A stretch of 64,000 nucleotides of DNA from NCBI RefSeq assembly GCF_002900975.1, contig NZ_PJON01000006.1, forward strand, positions 1 to 64,000, in the 5' to 3' direction. A program made the position numbers and the translations under genes. The stretch's first letter is position 1. Every line of letters starts with the position of its first letter. Below the pieces are notes generated by a model. The model did not search any database and was not told the DNA's origin. It worked only from the letters and a program-made list of their open reading frames with translations. Shown in pieces: positions 26,117 through 33,728 of the stretch. The DNA is from Tabrizicola aquatica. Lineage in GTDB: Bacteria > Pseudomonadota > Alphaproteobacteria > Rhodobacterales > Rhodobacteraceae.

Positions 26117-26673
26117 GCGGGGCTTTCCAGAAGGGTCACGGTGGTGTCGCCATAGCGGCGTTGGTCGATCTGGGTGAAGCCCGCGGGCGGCGTGGGGGCG
26201 GTGCCTTCCTCCCAGACGATCATTGCGCCGGGGGCGAGCCAGCCCTGGGTCAGGGCCGAGGTCAGGGCGGCTTCGCCCAGGGCCTTGCCATAGGGCGGGT
26301 CGAGGAAAACCAGGGTGAAGGGCGCGCCATGGTTCGGCGGCAGGCGGGTGGCGTTCTGGCGCAGGATGCGGGTCTGGCCTTCCGCCCCGAGCTTGGCGAT
26401 GTTCGCTTTCAGGAGGGCAAAGGCCTTGGTGCCGTCATCGACGAAGGCGGCCTCGACCGCGCCACGGCTGAGGGCCTCCAGCCCCAGGGCGCCGGTCCCG
26501 GCGAAAAGGTCCAGGACGCGGGCGCCGGTCACCGGGTTGCCGTGGGCGTTGATGAGAAGGTTGAAGATCGCCTCGCGCACCCGGTCCGAGGTCGGGCGCA
26601 GATGGGCGGCGGCGTCGCCTTCGCCAAGCTCGGCCAGTTTCAACCCGCGACGGCTGCCGCCGATGATCCTCAC
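26113..26673 (-). CDS. rsmD: 16S rRNA (guanine(966)-N(2))-methyltransferase
   Basis: The 186 residues match RsmD: N-terminal MRIIGGSRRGLKL, LRPTSDRVREAIFNLL, SAM-binding VLDLFAGTGALGLEALSRGA and the catalytic DPPYG (about 125). It methylates G966 of 16S rRNA during 30S assembly. It starts at GTG overlapping the upstream FAD-oxidoreductase stop (GTGA). Confidence 0.95.
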   Translation of the reverse strand: MRIIGGSRRGLKLAELGEGDAAAHLRPTSDRVREAIFNLLINAHGNPVTGARVLDLFAGTGALGLEALSRGAVEAAFVDDGTKAFALLKANIAKLGAEGQTRILRQNATRLPPNHGAPFTLVFLDPPYGKALGEAALTSALTQGWLAPGAMIVWEEGTAPTPPAGFTQIDQRRYGDTTVTLLESPA

Positions 26674-27863
26674 TTGAGGAGCGCCTTCAGGTCTGGCGCC
26701 TCGGTCACCACCTGGGGCGCGGGGGATTTGCCGGATTCGATCAGGCGCTTGCCGACCATATAGGCGCGGCTATCGTTCATCGCGTCCACGGCCAGAAGCG
26801 TGTCGCCCCGGTAGTACCAGAAGCTGGTGCCGCCTTGCGTCCGCGTGATGATGCGGTCGTAGCCGGTGTTCAGGCCGGCGATCTGGAGTTTCAGGTCGAA
26901 CTGGTCGGACCAGAACCAGGGCTTGGCGTGATAGGGTTCGTTCGCCCCCAGCATGTTCGCGGCCACGGTCTCGGCCATGTCGATGGCGTTGCCGACCGAT
27001 TCCAGCCGCAGCCGGCCTTCCCCCTGCGGGAAGGATGCGCAATCCCCTGCGGCCCAGATCGACGGGTCGGAGGTGCGGCCAAGCGCATCGGTGGCGATGC
27101 CGTTGTCGATGGCAAGGCCCGCCTGTTCGGCGAGATGGGTGTTCGGCGTGATGCCCACGCCCACAATCACGAAATCGGCTGGCAGCACGCGGCCATCTTT
27201 CAGGATCGCGCCGGTCACGCGGTCGTCGCCCTCCAGCCGGTCGAGACCGGTTGCTTCCAGGACGGTGACGCCATGCGACTGGTGCAGGGCGCGGACATGG
27301 GCCGAGGTTTCGGGCGCGGCGACCCGTTGCAGGATGCGGGGGGCCATTTCCAGGACGGTGACGTGCAGGCCCAGCTTTGCGGCGACGGCGGCCGCCTCCA
27401 GCCCGATATAGCCGCCGCCGACGATAATGACGCGGCGGCCGGGCTGGAACTCGGCCCGCATCGCATCGACATCGGCCAGCGTGCGCACGGTGTAGACGCC
27501 TTCCAGCGACCCGCCGAGGGCCGGGGGCAGGCGTCGGGGGCTGGAGCCGGTGGTCAGCGCAAGCTGGTCATACTCCACCACCTCGCCACCCACGGTCACG
27601 GTCTTGGTGGTGGGGTCAAGGTCGGTCACCGCCTGGCCCAGGCGCAGGTCGACGCCATTTTCGGCCCAGAATTCGGGTGCGCGCAGCCAGAGGCGGTCCT
27701 CGTCCATCTCGCCCAGAAGATAGGCCTTGGACAGGGGCGGGCGCTGATAGGGCGGCGCGGGCTCGTCCCCCAGCATCACGATCTGGCCCTGGTGTCCCAA
27801 TGCCCGCAGCCTGGCGGCCAGCGCCGCCCCTGCCTGTCCCGCCCCGACGATCACCACCCGCAT
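26670..27863 (-). CDS. FAD-dependent ferredoxin/rubredoxin reductase-like oxidoreductase
   Basis: The 397-residue protein has FAD motif VIVGAGQAGAALAARLRALG, the PYQRPPLSKAYL segment typical of putidaredoxin/rhodocoxin reductases, the NAD(P)H motif VIIVGGGYIGLEAAAVAAKLG and the late FAD motif IWAAGDCA. The family passes electrons from NAD(P)H to a ferredoxin for P450 or ring-hydroxylating oxygenases. No ferredoxin or oxygenase is adjacent. The start at 27863 follows AGAGGGATGCGCG; an in-frame start at 27881 is less likely. Confidence 0.88.
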   Translation of the reverse strand: MRVVIVGAGQAGAALAARLRALGHQGQIVMLGDEPAPPYQRPPLSKAYLLGEMDEDRLWLRAPEFWAENGVDLRLGQAVTDLDPTTKTVTVGGEVVEYDQLALTTGSSPRRLPPALGGSLEGVYTVRTLADVDAMRAEFQPGRRVIIVGGGYIGLEAAAVAAKLGLHVTVLEMAPRILQRVAAPETSAHVRALHQSHGVTVLEATGLDRLEGDDRVTGAILKDGRVLPADFVIVGVGITPNTHLAEQAGLAIDNGIATDALGRTSDPSIWAAGDCASFPQGEGRLRLESVGNAIDMAETVAANMLGANEPYHAKPWFWSDQFDLKLQIAGLNTGYDRIITRTQGGTSFWYYRGDTLLAVDAMNDSRAYMVGKRLIESGKSPAPQVVTEAPDLKALLK

Positions 27864-27952
27864 CGCGCATCCCTCTGGCAAGTCCCGTGCGCGACCCTAT
27901 AACCCATCGGGTAACCGGCGCAACGCAAGCGCCTGACGAGGAATGAGGGAAA

Positions 27953-28438
27953 ATGACGATCGAGATCGGGGCGAAACTGCCGGAGGCGACGCTGCTGCAC
28001 ATGGGCGACGCGGGGGCCGAAACGGTGAACCTGTCGGACAAGCTGAAGGGCCGCAAGGTCGTGATCTTCGGGCTGCCAGGGGCCTATACCGGCACCTGCT
28101 CGACCGCGCATGTGCCCAGCTTCATCCGCACCGCCGGCAAGTTCGCCGACAAGGGCGTGGACGAGATCATCTGCGTCAGCGTCAACGATCCCTTCGTGAT
28201 GAAGGCCTGGGGCGAGGCGACCGGCGCCACCGCCGCCGGGATCACCATGCTGGCCGATGCGGATGCCAGCTTTTCCAAGGCCGTGGGCCAGACCTTCGAC
28301 GTGCCGCACCTGGGCTTTTTCGCGCGGTCCAAGCGGTATTCGCTGCTGGCCGAGGACGGGGTGGTGACCCAGTTCAACCCAGAGGTCGGGCCGGGCTGCG
28401 AGATCTCGGCCGGCGAGCATCTTCTGTCGCAGCTCTGA
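27953..28438 (+). CDS. Peroxiredoxin, Prx5/AhpE-like atypical 2-Cys type
   Basis: The 161-residue protein has the peroxidatic motif LPGAYTGTCSTAHVPSF with Cys about 49, a second Cys about 74 and the C-terminal GCEISAGEHLL, matching the Prx5 group that reduces H2O2 and alkyl peroxides with glutaredoxin or glutathione. The ATG follows GAGGAATGAGGGAAA. It is divergent from the FAD reductase and convergent with phhB across a long hairpin. Confidence 0.93.
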   Translation: MTIEIGAKLPEATLLHMGDAGAETVNLSDKLKGRKVVIFGLPGAYTGTCSTAHVPSFIRTAGKFADKGVDEIICVSVNDPFVMKAWGEATGATAAGITMLADADASFSKAVGQTFDVPHLGFFARSKRYSLLAEDGVVTQFNPEVGPGCEISAGEHLLSQL

Positions 28439-28446
28439 CTCACCCC

Positions 28447-28512
28447 CTCGTCGTTCGACTTCGTCTCCTCCTCGGCTGGGCGCCAGCGAGGAGTGACGAA
28501 GTCACCGACGAG
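28447..28512. terminator. Long imperfect hairpin between convergent prx and phhB
   Basis: Nested complementary blocks CTCGTCG / CGACGAG, ACTTCGTC / GACGAAGT and CTCCTCG / CGAGGAG fold into one long interrupted stem around GCTGGGCGCCAG. It fills the gap between two convergent stops and is a plausible bidirectional terminator. Confidence 0.6.
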
Positions 28513-28519
28513 CGGTGCG

Positions 28520-28885
28520 TCAGGCCTTGCGCGCCCGGATCTCGCACAGCGACATGACCGGCTCGCCGTGGTTGCGTTGCACCTCGGCGCTGCCGGCCAG
28601 CTTGTCCATCGCCTGTGCCAGGTCCACGTCCAGGCGGCTGAGGCCGTGGCAGTCATGCGTGGTCAGCGTCACGTCGACCACGTTGTAGACGTTCTTCCAT
28701 TCCGGGTGGTGGTTCAGCTTTTCGGCCACCAGGGCCGCCCGGGACATGAACCCCCAGGCTTCCGAGAAGTTGCGGAACTTCAGCACCTTTCGGATGGCGT
28801 CACGGTCAGGCACTGCGGTCCAGCCGGTTTCGCCCAAGGGGGGCAAAAGCGTCTTGCGGTCCTCGGGGGGCAGTAGGGGGGTCAT
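28520..28885 (-). CDS. phhB: 4a-hydroxytetrahydrobiopterin dehydratase (DCoH-like)
   Basis: The 121-residue protein contains the pterin dehydratase signature [24 protein letters not shown] followed by [16 protein letters not shown]. It dehydrates the carbinolamine formed by aromatic amino acid hydroxylases, or assists molybdopterin-related steps. It is about 20 residues longer than the minimal family because of the C-terminal tail. Its ATG overlaps the GST stop (ATGA). Confidence 0.9.
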   Translation of the reverse strand: MTPLLPPEDRKTLLPPLGETGWTAVPDRDAIRKVLKFRNFSEAWGFMSRAALVAEKLNHHPEWKNVYNVVDVTLTTHDCHGLSRLDVDLAQAMDKLAGSAEVQRNHGEPVMSLCEIRARKA

Positions 28886-29493
28886 GCGGGCCTCGCTGGG
28901 ATAAGGGCGTTGTCCTTGGCATCTGCGGCCAGCCGGGCCGGGCGGTCCTTCAGGCGCGCCCAGTAGGCCGCCAGCACGTCATTGGCCGGGATCGTGCCGA
29001 ACTGCATCCCCCAGCCGACCTGGCTGCCGACATAGACATCGGCCGCCGAGAAGCGCCCGTCGGCAATATAGTCGTTGGCCGCCAGATGCGCGGTCAGCGC
29101 CTGCACCACGTCGCCCAGATCGCCATACCCCGCCCGGCGCTTGTCTTGCGGTCCCTGCGTCAGCCAGCCGAACGAGGCGTTGACCACCGCCTGTTCCAAC
29201 GGTCCCGCCGCAAAGAACATCCAGCGGAAATAGGCCGCATGGTCCTCGGCCATCAGGCCGGCCTTTGGGAAGGTCAGCGCCAGATAGGTGCAGATCGCCG
29301 CATTCTCGGTCACCACCTTGCCGTCATGCACCAGGGCCGGAACCTTGCCCATCGGGTTGATCGCCAGATACTCGGGCGCTTTCATGCCAGTGCCATAGTC
29401 CAGGACCACGGTGTCATAGGGCTGGCCGGTTTCCTCCAGCATCCAGCGCGCGATCCTGCCGCGTGACTGCGGGTTGGTGTAAAGCCTGAGCAT
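28882..29493 (-). CDS. Glutathione S-transferase family protein
   Basis: The 203 residues show a thioredoxin-like N-domain ([22 protein letters not shown], cis-Pro loop [21 protein letters not shown]) and a helical C-domain with [15 protein letters not shown]. The family conjugates glutathione to electrophiles. The start at 29493 follows AAAGGTGAG; an upstream ATG at 29517 is unlikely. It is coupled to phhB. Confidence 0.92.
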   Translation of the reverse strand: MLRLYTNPQSRGRIARWMLEETGQPYDTVVLDYGTGMKAPEYLAINPMGKVPALVHDGKVVTENAAICTYLALTFPKAGLMAEDHAAYFRWMFFAAGPLEQAVVNASFGWLTQGPQDKRRAGYGDLGDVVQALTAHLAANDYIADGRFSAADVYVGSQVGWGMQFGTIPANDVLAAYWARLKDRPARLAADAKDNALIPARPA

Positions 29494-29524
29494 CCGAGAC
29501 TCACCTTTGCCTTTCATACTGGCC

Positions 29525-29564
29525 GAAGTATCCCACGGGGGGTCCGGGGGTGTGAAACCCCCGG
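29525..29564 (-). repeat. Extragenic G-rich hairpin with GGGATACTT tail, family 2 copy b
   Basis: On the minus strand an 8-bp stem CCGGGGGT / ACCCCCGG (loop TTCAC) is followed by ACCCCCCGTGGGATACTTC. It begins 2 bases after the stop of the FemAB-like gene and so can terminate that transcript before the GST gene. It is nearly identical to 11558-11599. Confidence 0.8.
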
Positions 29565-29565
29565 T

Positions 29566-30723
29566 CTACGGTTCGGCCAAGGTGCGCCGGAACGGGCCAT
29601 AGGCGGTCAGCACCTCGATCTCCTCGCCCACGGCGCGGCGTTCCGCTTGCAGGTAACGGTCAACTGCCGTGCGGAAACCGGGTTCCGCCAGCCAGTGGAT
29701 CGAGTGTGTCTCGACCGGCAGGTATCCGCGCGCCAGCTTGTGCTCGCCCTGCGCCCCGGCCTCCACCCGCTGCAACCCGTTCGCAATGGCCCAGTCGATG
29801 GCCTGATAATAGCACAGTTCGAAGTGCAGGCAGGGGTGATCCTCGATACAGCCCCAGTATCGGCCGTACAGCGTTTCCCGGCCGATGAAGTTCAGCGCCC
29901 CGGCGACCGGCCGGTCGCCGTTGAAGGCCAGGACCAGCAGCATGTCGTCGCGCATCGTCTCGTGGAACCGGGTAAAGGCCTTGCGGGTCAGATAGGGCGT
30001 GCCCCATTTGCGGCTGCCGGTGTCCTGGTAGAAGGCCCAGAACGCATCCCAATGCTTCGGTTCGATCTGGTCCCCGGTCAGCGCCCGGATCGTTAGGCCC
30101 GAGGCGTGGGCGGTCTCGCGTTCCTTGCGGATCATCTTGCGCTTGCGGCTGGCCAGATCCGCCAGGAAGTCGTCAAACCCGGCATAGCCTCGATTTTCCC
30201 AATGGAATTGCTGGGTGACGCGGTGCAGCGTGCCCTGCACGCCGGCCAGGGCCTCGGCTTCTTCGGCCGTGCAGAAAGTTGCGTGCAGCGAGGACAGCTT
30301 GTTCTGCGCGGTGACGCCGATGGCCGCCTGCCACAGCGTTTCCCGATGCTCCTCTGCCCCCAGGAAGCGCCGTCCGGTGGCCGGGGTGAAGGGGACCGCG
30401 ATCTGAAGTTTCGGATAGTAGCGGCCCCCCGCCCGCTCCAACGCGTCGGCCCAGCTATGGTCAAAGATGTACTCGCCCTGGCTGTGGCCCTTCACATATA
30501 GCGGCGTGGCGGCCAGAAGCCGGCCCTCGTCGCGCAAGGTCAGCGGGCGCGCCTGCCAGCCGGTGCCCGCGCCGGTCGAGCCAGAGCTTTCCAGCGCCGC
30601 CAGAAAGCGGTGCGTGGTGAATGGATCTAGGGGCCGCCCGGCAGCCTGTTCAGGCGCGGCCACGGCGTCCCAGTCGGCCGCGTCGATTTCGGACAGGCTG
30701 TCGTGCAGGGTCAGGTCGGCCAT
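29566..30723 (-). CDS. GNAT-like protein of the FemAB-like (PF04339) family
   Basis: The 385-residue protein has PFTTHRFLAALESSGS, LYVKGHSQGEYIFDHSWADA, RYYPKLQIAVPFTPATGRRFL, the middle RKRKMIRKERE helix and the C-terminal YGRYWGCIEDHPCLHFELCYYQAIDWAI followed by EAGAQGEHKLARGY. These are typical of the proteobacterial FemAB-like family, whose substrate is not established. It stands alone between two minus-strand operons. Confidence 0.85.
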   Translation of the reverse strand: MADLTLHDSLSEIDAADWDAVAAPEQAAGRPLDPFTTHRFLAALESSGSTGAGTGWQARPLTLRDEGRLLAATPLYVKGHSQGEYIFDHSWADALERAGGRYYPKLQIAVPFTPATGRRFLGAEEHRETLWQAAIGVTAQNKLSSLHATFCTAEEAEALAGVQGTLHRVTQQFHWENRGYAGFDDFLADLASRKRKMIRKERETAHASGLTIRALTGDQIEPKHWDAFWAFYQDTGSRKWGTPYLTRKAFTRFHETMRDDMLLVLAFNGDRPVAGALNFIGRETLYGRYWGCIEDHPCLHFELCYYQAIDWAIANGLQRVEAGAQGEHKLARGYLPVETHSIHWLAEPGFRTAVDRYLQAERRAVGEEIEVLTAYGPFRRTLAEP

Positions 30724-30772
30724 TCGCGCCCCTTTGCAATCGGGAAGGAAGGTGGCGGGCGCGGCGGGAAGG

Positions 30773-31546
30773 TCAAGCCGGAAGCGCGGCCGGATAGCCC
30801 TCGAACGTCACATTGTCGGCGATCTGGCGGGCGGTGGCCTCGGCCTCGGGCGAGCGGATGGTCCAGCACAGGATGCGCGCGCCCTGGGCTTTCAACTCGG
30901 CCACGCGGGGGCGCGGCAGGTCGCGGCCTTCGTGGCTGATGAAGCTGGCGCCGGTGGAGTCGAAATCCGGGATCGTGCGCAGGCGGTCGCAAGTGGCTGC
31001 CGGAAGCGGCGCCCAGTCGTCCGGGGCGTAGGCCGAGGTGGTGATCCCCCGCGGCAGGTGCGGCGCAAGGCGGGCCATGTGCGCGACCGAGTCCGGATTG
31101 AAGGACATGACCGCGACGTCGCCGGTGTAGCCCTGCAGGGCCTCGGCCGTCGCCGCCTCAAGCCGGCCATCGGTCGGACCCATGCTCAGGGTCTGGTCCT
31201 TGATCTCAATCAGCAGGGGCACGCGGCCGCTGATCAGGTCCAGCACCTGCGGCAAGGTCGGGATCGTATCGGTGGAGTCTTTCAGACGGATGCCCCCCAG
31301 CTCCGCCGCCGCGCGGGCGTTCACCGGGCCGGTCGCGTCGGTCAGGCGGTCCAGGTCCTCATCATGAAAGACCATCGCCACACCGTCGGCGGACAGCTGG
31401 AGGTCGATCTCGATCGCATAGCCGGCCGCCACTGCCGCCTTGATCGCCGCGGGGGAGTTTTCGATCCGGCCTTGCGCCCGGTCATGCAGGGCGCGGTGGG
31501 CGATGGGCAGGCGCAGGAAGCTGGCGGGCAGGGGGACGCGGGTCAT
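30773..31546 (-). CDS. ugpQ: Glycerophosphodiester phosphodiesterase
   Basis: The 257-residue TIM-barrel protein has the GDPD motifs IAHRALHD, YAIEIDLQLSADGVAMVFHDEDLDRLT and PLLIEIKDQ with the expected His/Glu/Asp metal ligands. It hydrolyses glycerophosphodiesters from phospholipid turnover to glycerol 3-phosphate and an alcohol. No signal peptide is visible, so it is cytoplasmic. The ATG overlaps the ridA stop (ATGA). Confidence 0.92.
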   Translation of the reverse strand: MTRVPLPASFLRLPIAHRALHDRAQGRIENSPAAIKAAVAAGYAIEIDLQLSADGVAMVFHDEDLDRLTDATGPVNARAAAELGGIRLKDSTDTIPTLPQVLDLISGRVPLLIEIKDQTLSMGPTDGRLEAATAEALQGYTGDVAVMSFNPDSVAHMARLAPHLPRGITTSAYAPDDWAPLPAATCDRLRTIPDFDSTGASFISHEGRDLPRPRVAELKAQGARILCWTIRSPEAEATARQIADNVTFEGYPAALPA

Positions 31547-32004
31547 TTCAGGGCGAAGATCGCTTCGATTTCCACCGCCACCCCCAGGGGCAGCGAGGCG
31601 GCCGAGACGGCGGAACGGGCGTGGCGGCCGGCATCGCCCAGGACTGCGACCAGGAAGTCCGAGGCGCCGTTGATCACCTTGGGCTGGTCCACGAAATCGG
31701 GGGTGGAGTTCACGAAGCCCACCAGCTTGACCGCGCGGTCAAGCCGGTCCCAGTCGCCGCCGACAGCTTTCTTCAACTGGGCCAGCAGCGAGATCGCGCA
31801 GCGGCGCGCGGCCTCGGCGCCCTGTTCGACGGCAAGATCCTCGCCCAGGCGGCCCTTGATCAGGCCGTGTTCGTCCTGGCTGATCTGGCCCGAGATGTGG
31901 ACCAGGTTGCCGACCTGCACGAAGGGGACGTAGTTCGCGGCCGGGGCGGGCGCGTCGGGGAGGGTCACGCCAAGCTGGGCGAGGCGGGTTTCGATCGGGT
32001 GCAT
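31543..32004 (-). CDS. RidA family protein (YjgF/Rid)
   Basis: The 153-residue protein has VGNLVHISGQISQDEHG, GAEAARRCAISLLAQLKKAVGGDWDRL and HARSAVSAASLPLGVAVEIEAIFALK, matching Rid proteins; the RidA-type catalytic Arg is in HARSAV. Rid enzymes hydrolyse reactive imine/enamine intermediates. The frame stays open to 32196, but the start at 32004 follows GGAGG and the upstream part is only the translated tandem repeat. Confidence 0.9.
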   Translation of the reverse strand: MHPIETRLAQLGVTLPDAPAPAANYVPFVQVGNLVHISGQISQDEHGLIKGRLGEDLAVEQGAEAARRCAISLLAQLKKAVGGDWDRLDRAVKLVGFVNSTPDFVDQPKVINGASDFLVAVLGDAGRHARSAVSAASLPLGVAVEIEAIFALK

Positions 32005-32110
32005 GGGGCCTCCGGGGGATGGGTTGGGGGTGAGGGTAGCTTGGCCGGCAGTTGCGGGGGGCCTCCGGGGGATGGGTTGGGGGTGAGGGTAGCTTGGCCG
32101 GCAGTTGCGG
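32005..32110. repeat. Exact 53-bp tandem duplication covering the ridA leader
   Basis: Positions 32005-32057 and 32058-32110 are identical. The unit contains, on the minus strand, the CCGGAGG ribosome binding site of ridA, so the leader carries a second copy 53 bases upstream without a start codon. An exact repeat implies recent duplication or gene conversion. Confidence 0.95.
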
Positions 32111-32372
32111 GCAAGAGGGCGTGGCCAGCGTGGACAGATGCGCGGCGCCTGGTTTTTCAAGGGCTTGGCTGATGGCGTTTGGGAGTGGTTAACCAAGGCG
32201 GGCCGGCACAGGGTCGGGCGAGGGTGCGCGGATGGGGTTCATGGGCCGGCGGGTAAGGCAATCGCTGCGCCGCTCGCTAACGGGGCGACGGGCGCCGCGA
32301 CCGGTCGCGGCATGCGTCGGCGGGTGGAAGGCGAAGGTCCGGCATTGATGCGCGCGGGTGGGGCCTGGACCA
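32111..32372. other. Intergenic region with no supported gene
   Basis: Part of a 510-bp stretch upstream of ridA and beyond the 3' end of mcl1. Small ORFs on both strands overlap each other and lack good starts. No RNA gene was recognised. The ridA promoter should be here or inside the duplication. Confidence 0.45.
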
Positions 32373-32415
32373 CGATTTCCGACCGGAAATCGGTTCGAAT
32401 TCCGTACGGAATTCG
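32373..32415. repeat. Extragenic double palindrome, family 1 copy 3
   Basis: Arms CGATTTCCG / CGGAAATCG (32373-32392, loop AC) are followed after 3 bases by a perfect 20-bp palindrome (32396-32415, half-site CGAATTCCGT). Read on the other strand the order of GGAATTC and GGAAATCG blocks is the same as in copy 1 at 3840. Confidence 0.8.
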
Positions 32416-32455
32416 GCGGTGGTTCGGGGGGAGAGGTCGGGCCAGAAACAGCAGC

Positions 32456-32492
32456 GCCCCGTGATCCGAACCTTACGGCTGGGCCACGGGGC
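32456..32492. other. Hairpin GCCCCGTG / CACGGGGC
   Basis: Eight-bp perfect arms with a 21-base loop that contains a small CCG..CGG inner stem. It lies about 130 bases beyond the mcl1 stop on the mcl1 strand side. It may be a terminator, but no T tract is present. Confidence 0.4.
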
Positions 32493-32623
32493 GTGCATCC
32501 TCCCATTCGCCGCGCGGGGCCTCCCTTCCCCTGGTGCGCGGCTCAGGTATTCTTTGCTATCTGCCCGGATACCGGGCTTACGCGAGGGAACGCTGACCGT
32601 TTCCCAAGCGGTTTGTCAACGAT

Positions 32624-33586
32624 TCATGCAGCTCCGGTGATGATTTCGGACTGGCGCACGATGACTTCGGCCTGGCGCATCGAGGCGATGTCCACCAGCC
32701 GCCCCTTGTAGGTCGCAGCGCCCTGACCAGCGGCCTTCGCTGCCTCCATCGCGGCCAGGATCTCACGCGCTTCGGTCACGGCAGCGTCGGAGGGGGTGAA
32801 CACCTCGTTCGCCAGGGCCACCTGCTTGGGGTGGATCGCCCATTTGCCGACCATCCCCAGCGTCGCCGAGCGGCGGGCCTGGGCGCGGAAGCCCTCATCA
32901 TCCGAGAAGTCGCCGAAAGGCCCGTCCACCGGCAGCACGCCATGGGTCCGGCAGGCGGCAACGATGGCGGCCTGCGCCCAGTGCCAAGGGTCGGACCAGT
33001 ATTTCTGCCCCTCGCGGTGCATGTAGTAGTTTTCCTGCGTCCCGCCGATCCCGGTGGTCTGCATCCCCATGCTTGCGGCGAAGTCGGCGGCACCCAGGCT
33101 CATCGCTTGCAGGCGGGGGCTGGAGGCGGCGATCTCCTCGACATGGGCGATGCCGGCGGCAGTCTCGATGATCACCTCCAGGCTGATGCGCTTCTGGCGG
33201 CCGGCGGCGGCTTCGCACGCGGTGACAAGGGCATCGACGGCGTAGACATCGGCCGCGCAGCCGACCTTGGGGATCATGATCTGGTCAAGGCGCGGGCCGG
33301 CCTGTTCCAAGAGGTCCACCACGTCGCGGTACCAGAAGGGGGTATCAAGGCCGTTGATGCGGACCGACAGGGTCTTGCGGCCCCAGTCGATGTCCGAGAT
33401 CGCCTTGATGATGTTCGCCCGCGCCTGCGGCTTGTCGGCTGGGGCGACCGAATCTTCGAGGTCGAGGTTGATCACATCGGCTGCACTGGCCGCCATCTTG
33501 GCAAAGAGTTCCTGCCGCGAGCCGGGGCCGAAAAGCTGGCAGCGGTTCGGACGGGCGGGGGCGGGGGGTTGGAGGCGGAAGCTCAT
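32624..33586 (-). CDS. mcl1: L-malyl-CoA / beta-methylmalyl-CoA lyase
   Basis: The 320-residue protein closely follows the Rhodobacter Mcl1 sequence: SFRLQPPAPARPNRCQLFGPGSR, NLDLEDSVAP, VRINGLDTPFWYRDVVDLLEQAG, MIPKVGCAADVY, EVIIETAAGIAHVEEIAA and SLGAADFAASMGMQTTGIGG. It cleaves malyl-CoA and methylmalyl-CoA to glyoxylate and acetyl- or propionyl-CoA in the ethylmalonyl-CoA pathway. That implies acetate assimilation without isocitrate lyase. Gene stands alone with a divergent promoter region toward dgcA. Confidence 0.95.
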   Translation of the reverse strand: MSFRLQPPAPARPNRCQLFGPGSRQELFAKMAASAADVINLDLEDSVAPADKPQARANIIKAISDIDWGRKTLSVRINGLDTPFWYRDVVDLLEQAGPRLDQIMIPKVGCAADVYAVDALVTACEAAAGRQKRISLEVIIETAAGIAHVEEIAASSPRLQAMSLGAADFAASMGMQTTGIGGTQENYYMHREGQKYWSDPWHWAQAAIVAACRTHGVLPVDGPFGDFSDDEGFRAQARRSATLGMVGKWAIHPKQVALANEVFTPSDAAVTEAREILAAMEAAKAAGQGAATYKGRLVDIASMRQAEVIVRQSEIITGAA

Positions 33587-33635
33587 CCTGGGATTCCTGC
33601 GGGCAAGGATATTACGCTTGGTTCTATTCCACGGT

Positions 33636-33690
33636 TATAATGTTGCGCGCCGCAGTGCAATATCCGTTTTGCATATGCAGCAAGACTTGC
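33636..33690. promoter_or_regulatory. Putative mcl1/dgcA promoter region with repeated TTGC...GCAA half-sites
   Basis: TATAAT (33636-33641) reads as a -10 box on the + strand. On the minus strand TATAAC (same site) lies 15 bases from TTGCAC, a possible mcl1 promoter. The region holds TTGC-N10-GCAA (33643-33660), TTGC-N7-GCAA (33669-33683) and a further TTGC (33687). Such repeated half-sites suggest a regulator binding between the two genes. Confidence 0.4.
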
Positions 33691-33728
33691 GCCTTCCGCT
33701 GCACGGTCGCGCCCGCTACTGTCGTCGC

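Noticed and set aside
29905-29916. Another GACCGGCCGGTC palindrome
   Set aside because: It lies inside the coding region of the FemAB-like gene, where GC-rich codons produce it easily; it is not near a promoter. It does show that the 12-mer alone is weak evidence.
32005-32110. Possible CRISPR array
   Set aside because: Only two directly abutting identical units exist, with no spacers and no cas genes.
31543-32196. N-terminally extended RidA
   Set aside because: The extra 64 codons are the in-frame reading of the tandem repeat and intergenic sequence; the conserved domain and a good ribosome binding site support the start at 32004.
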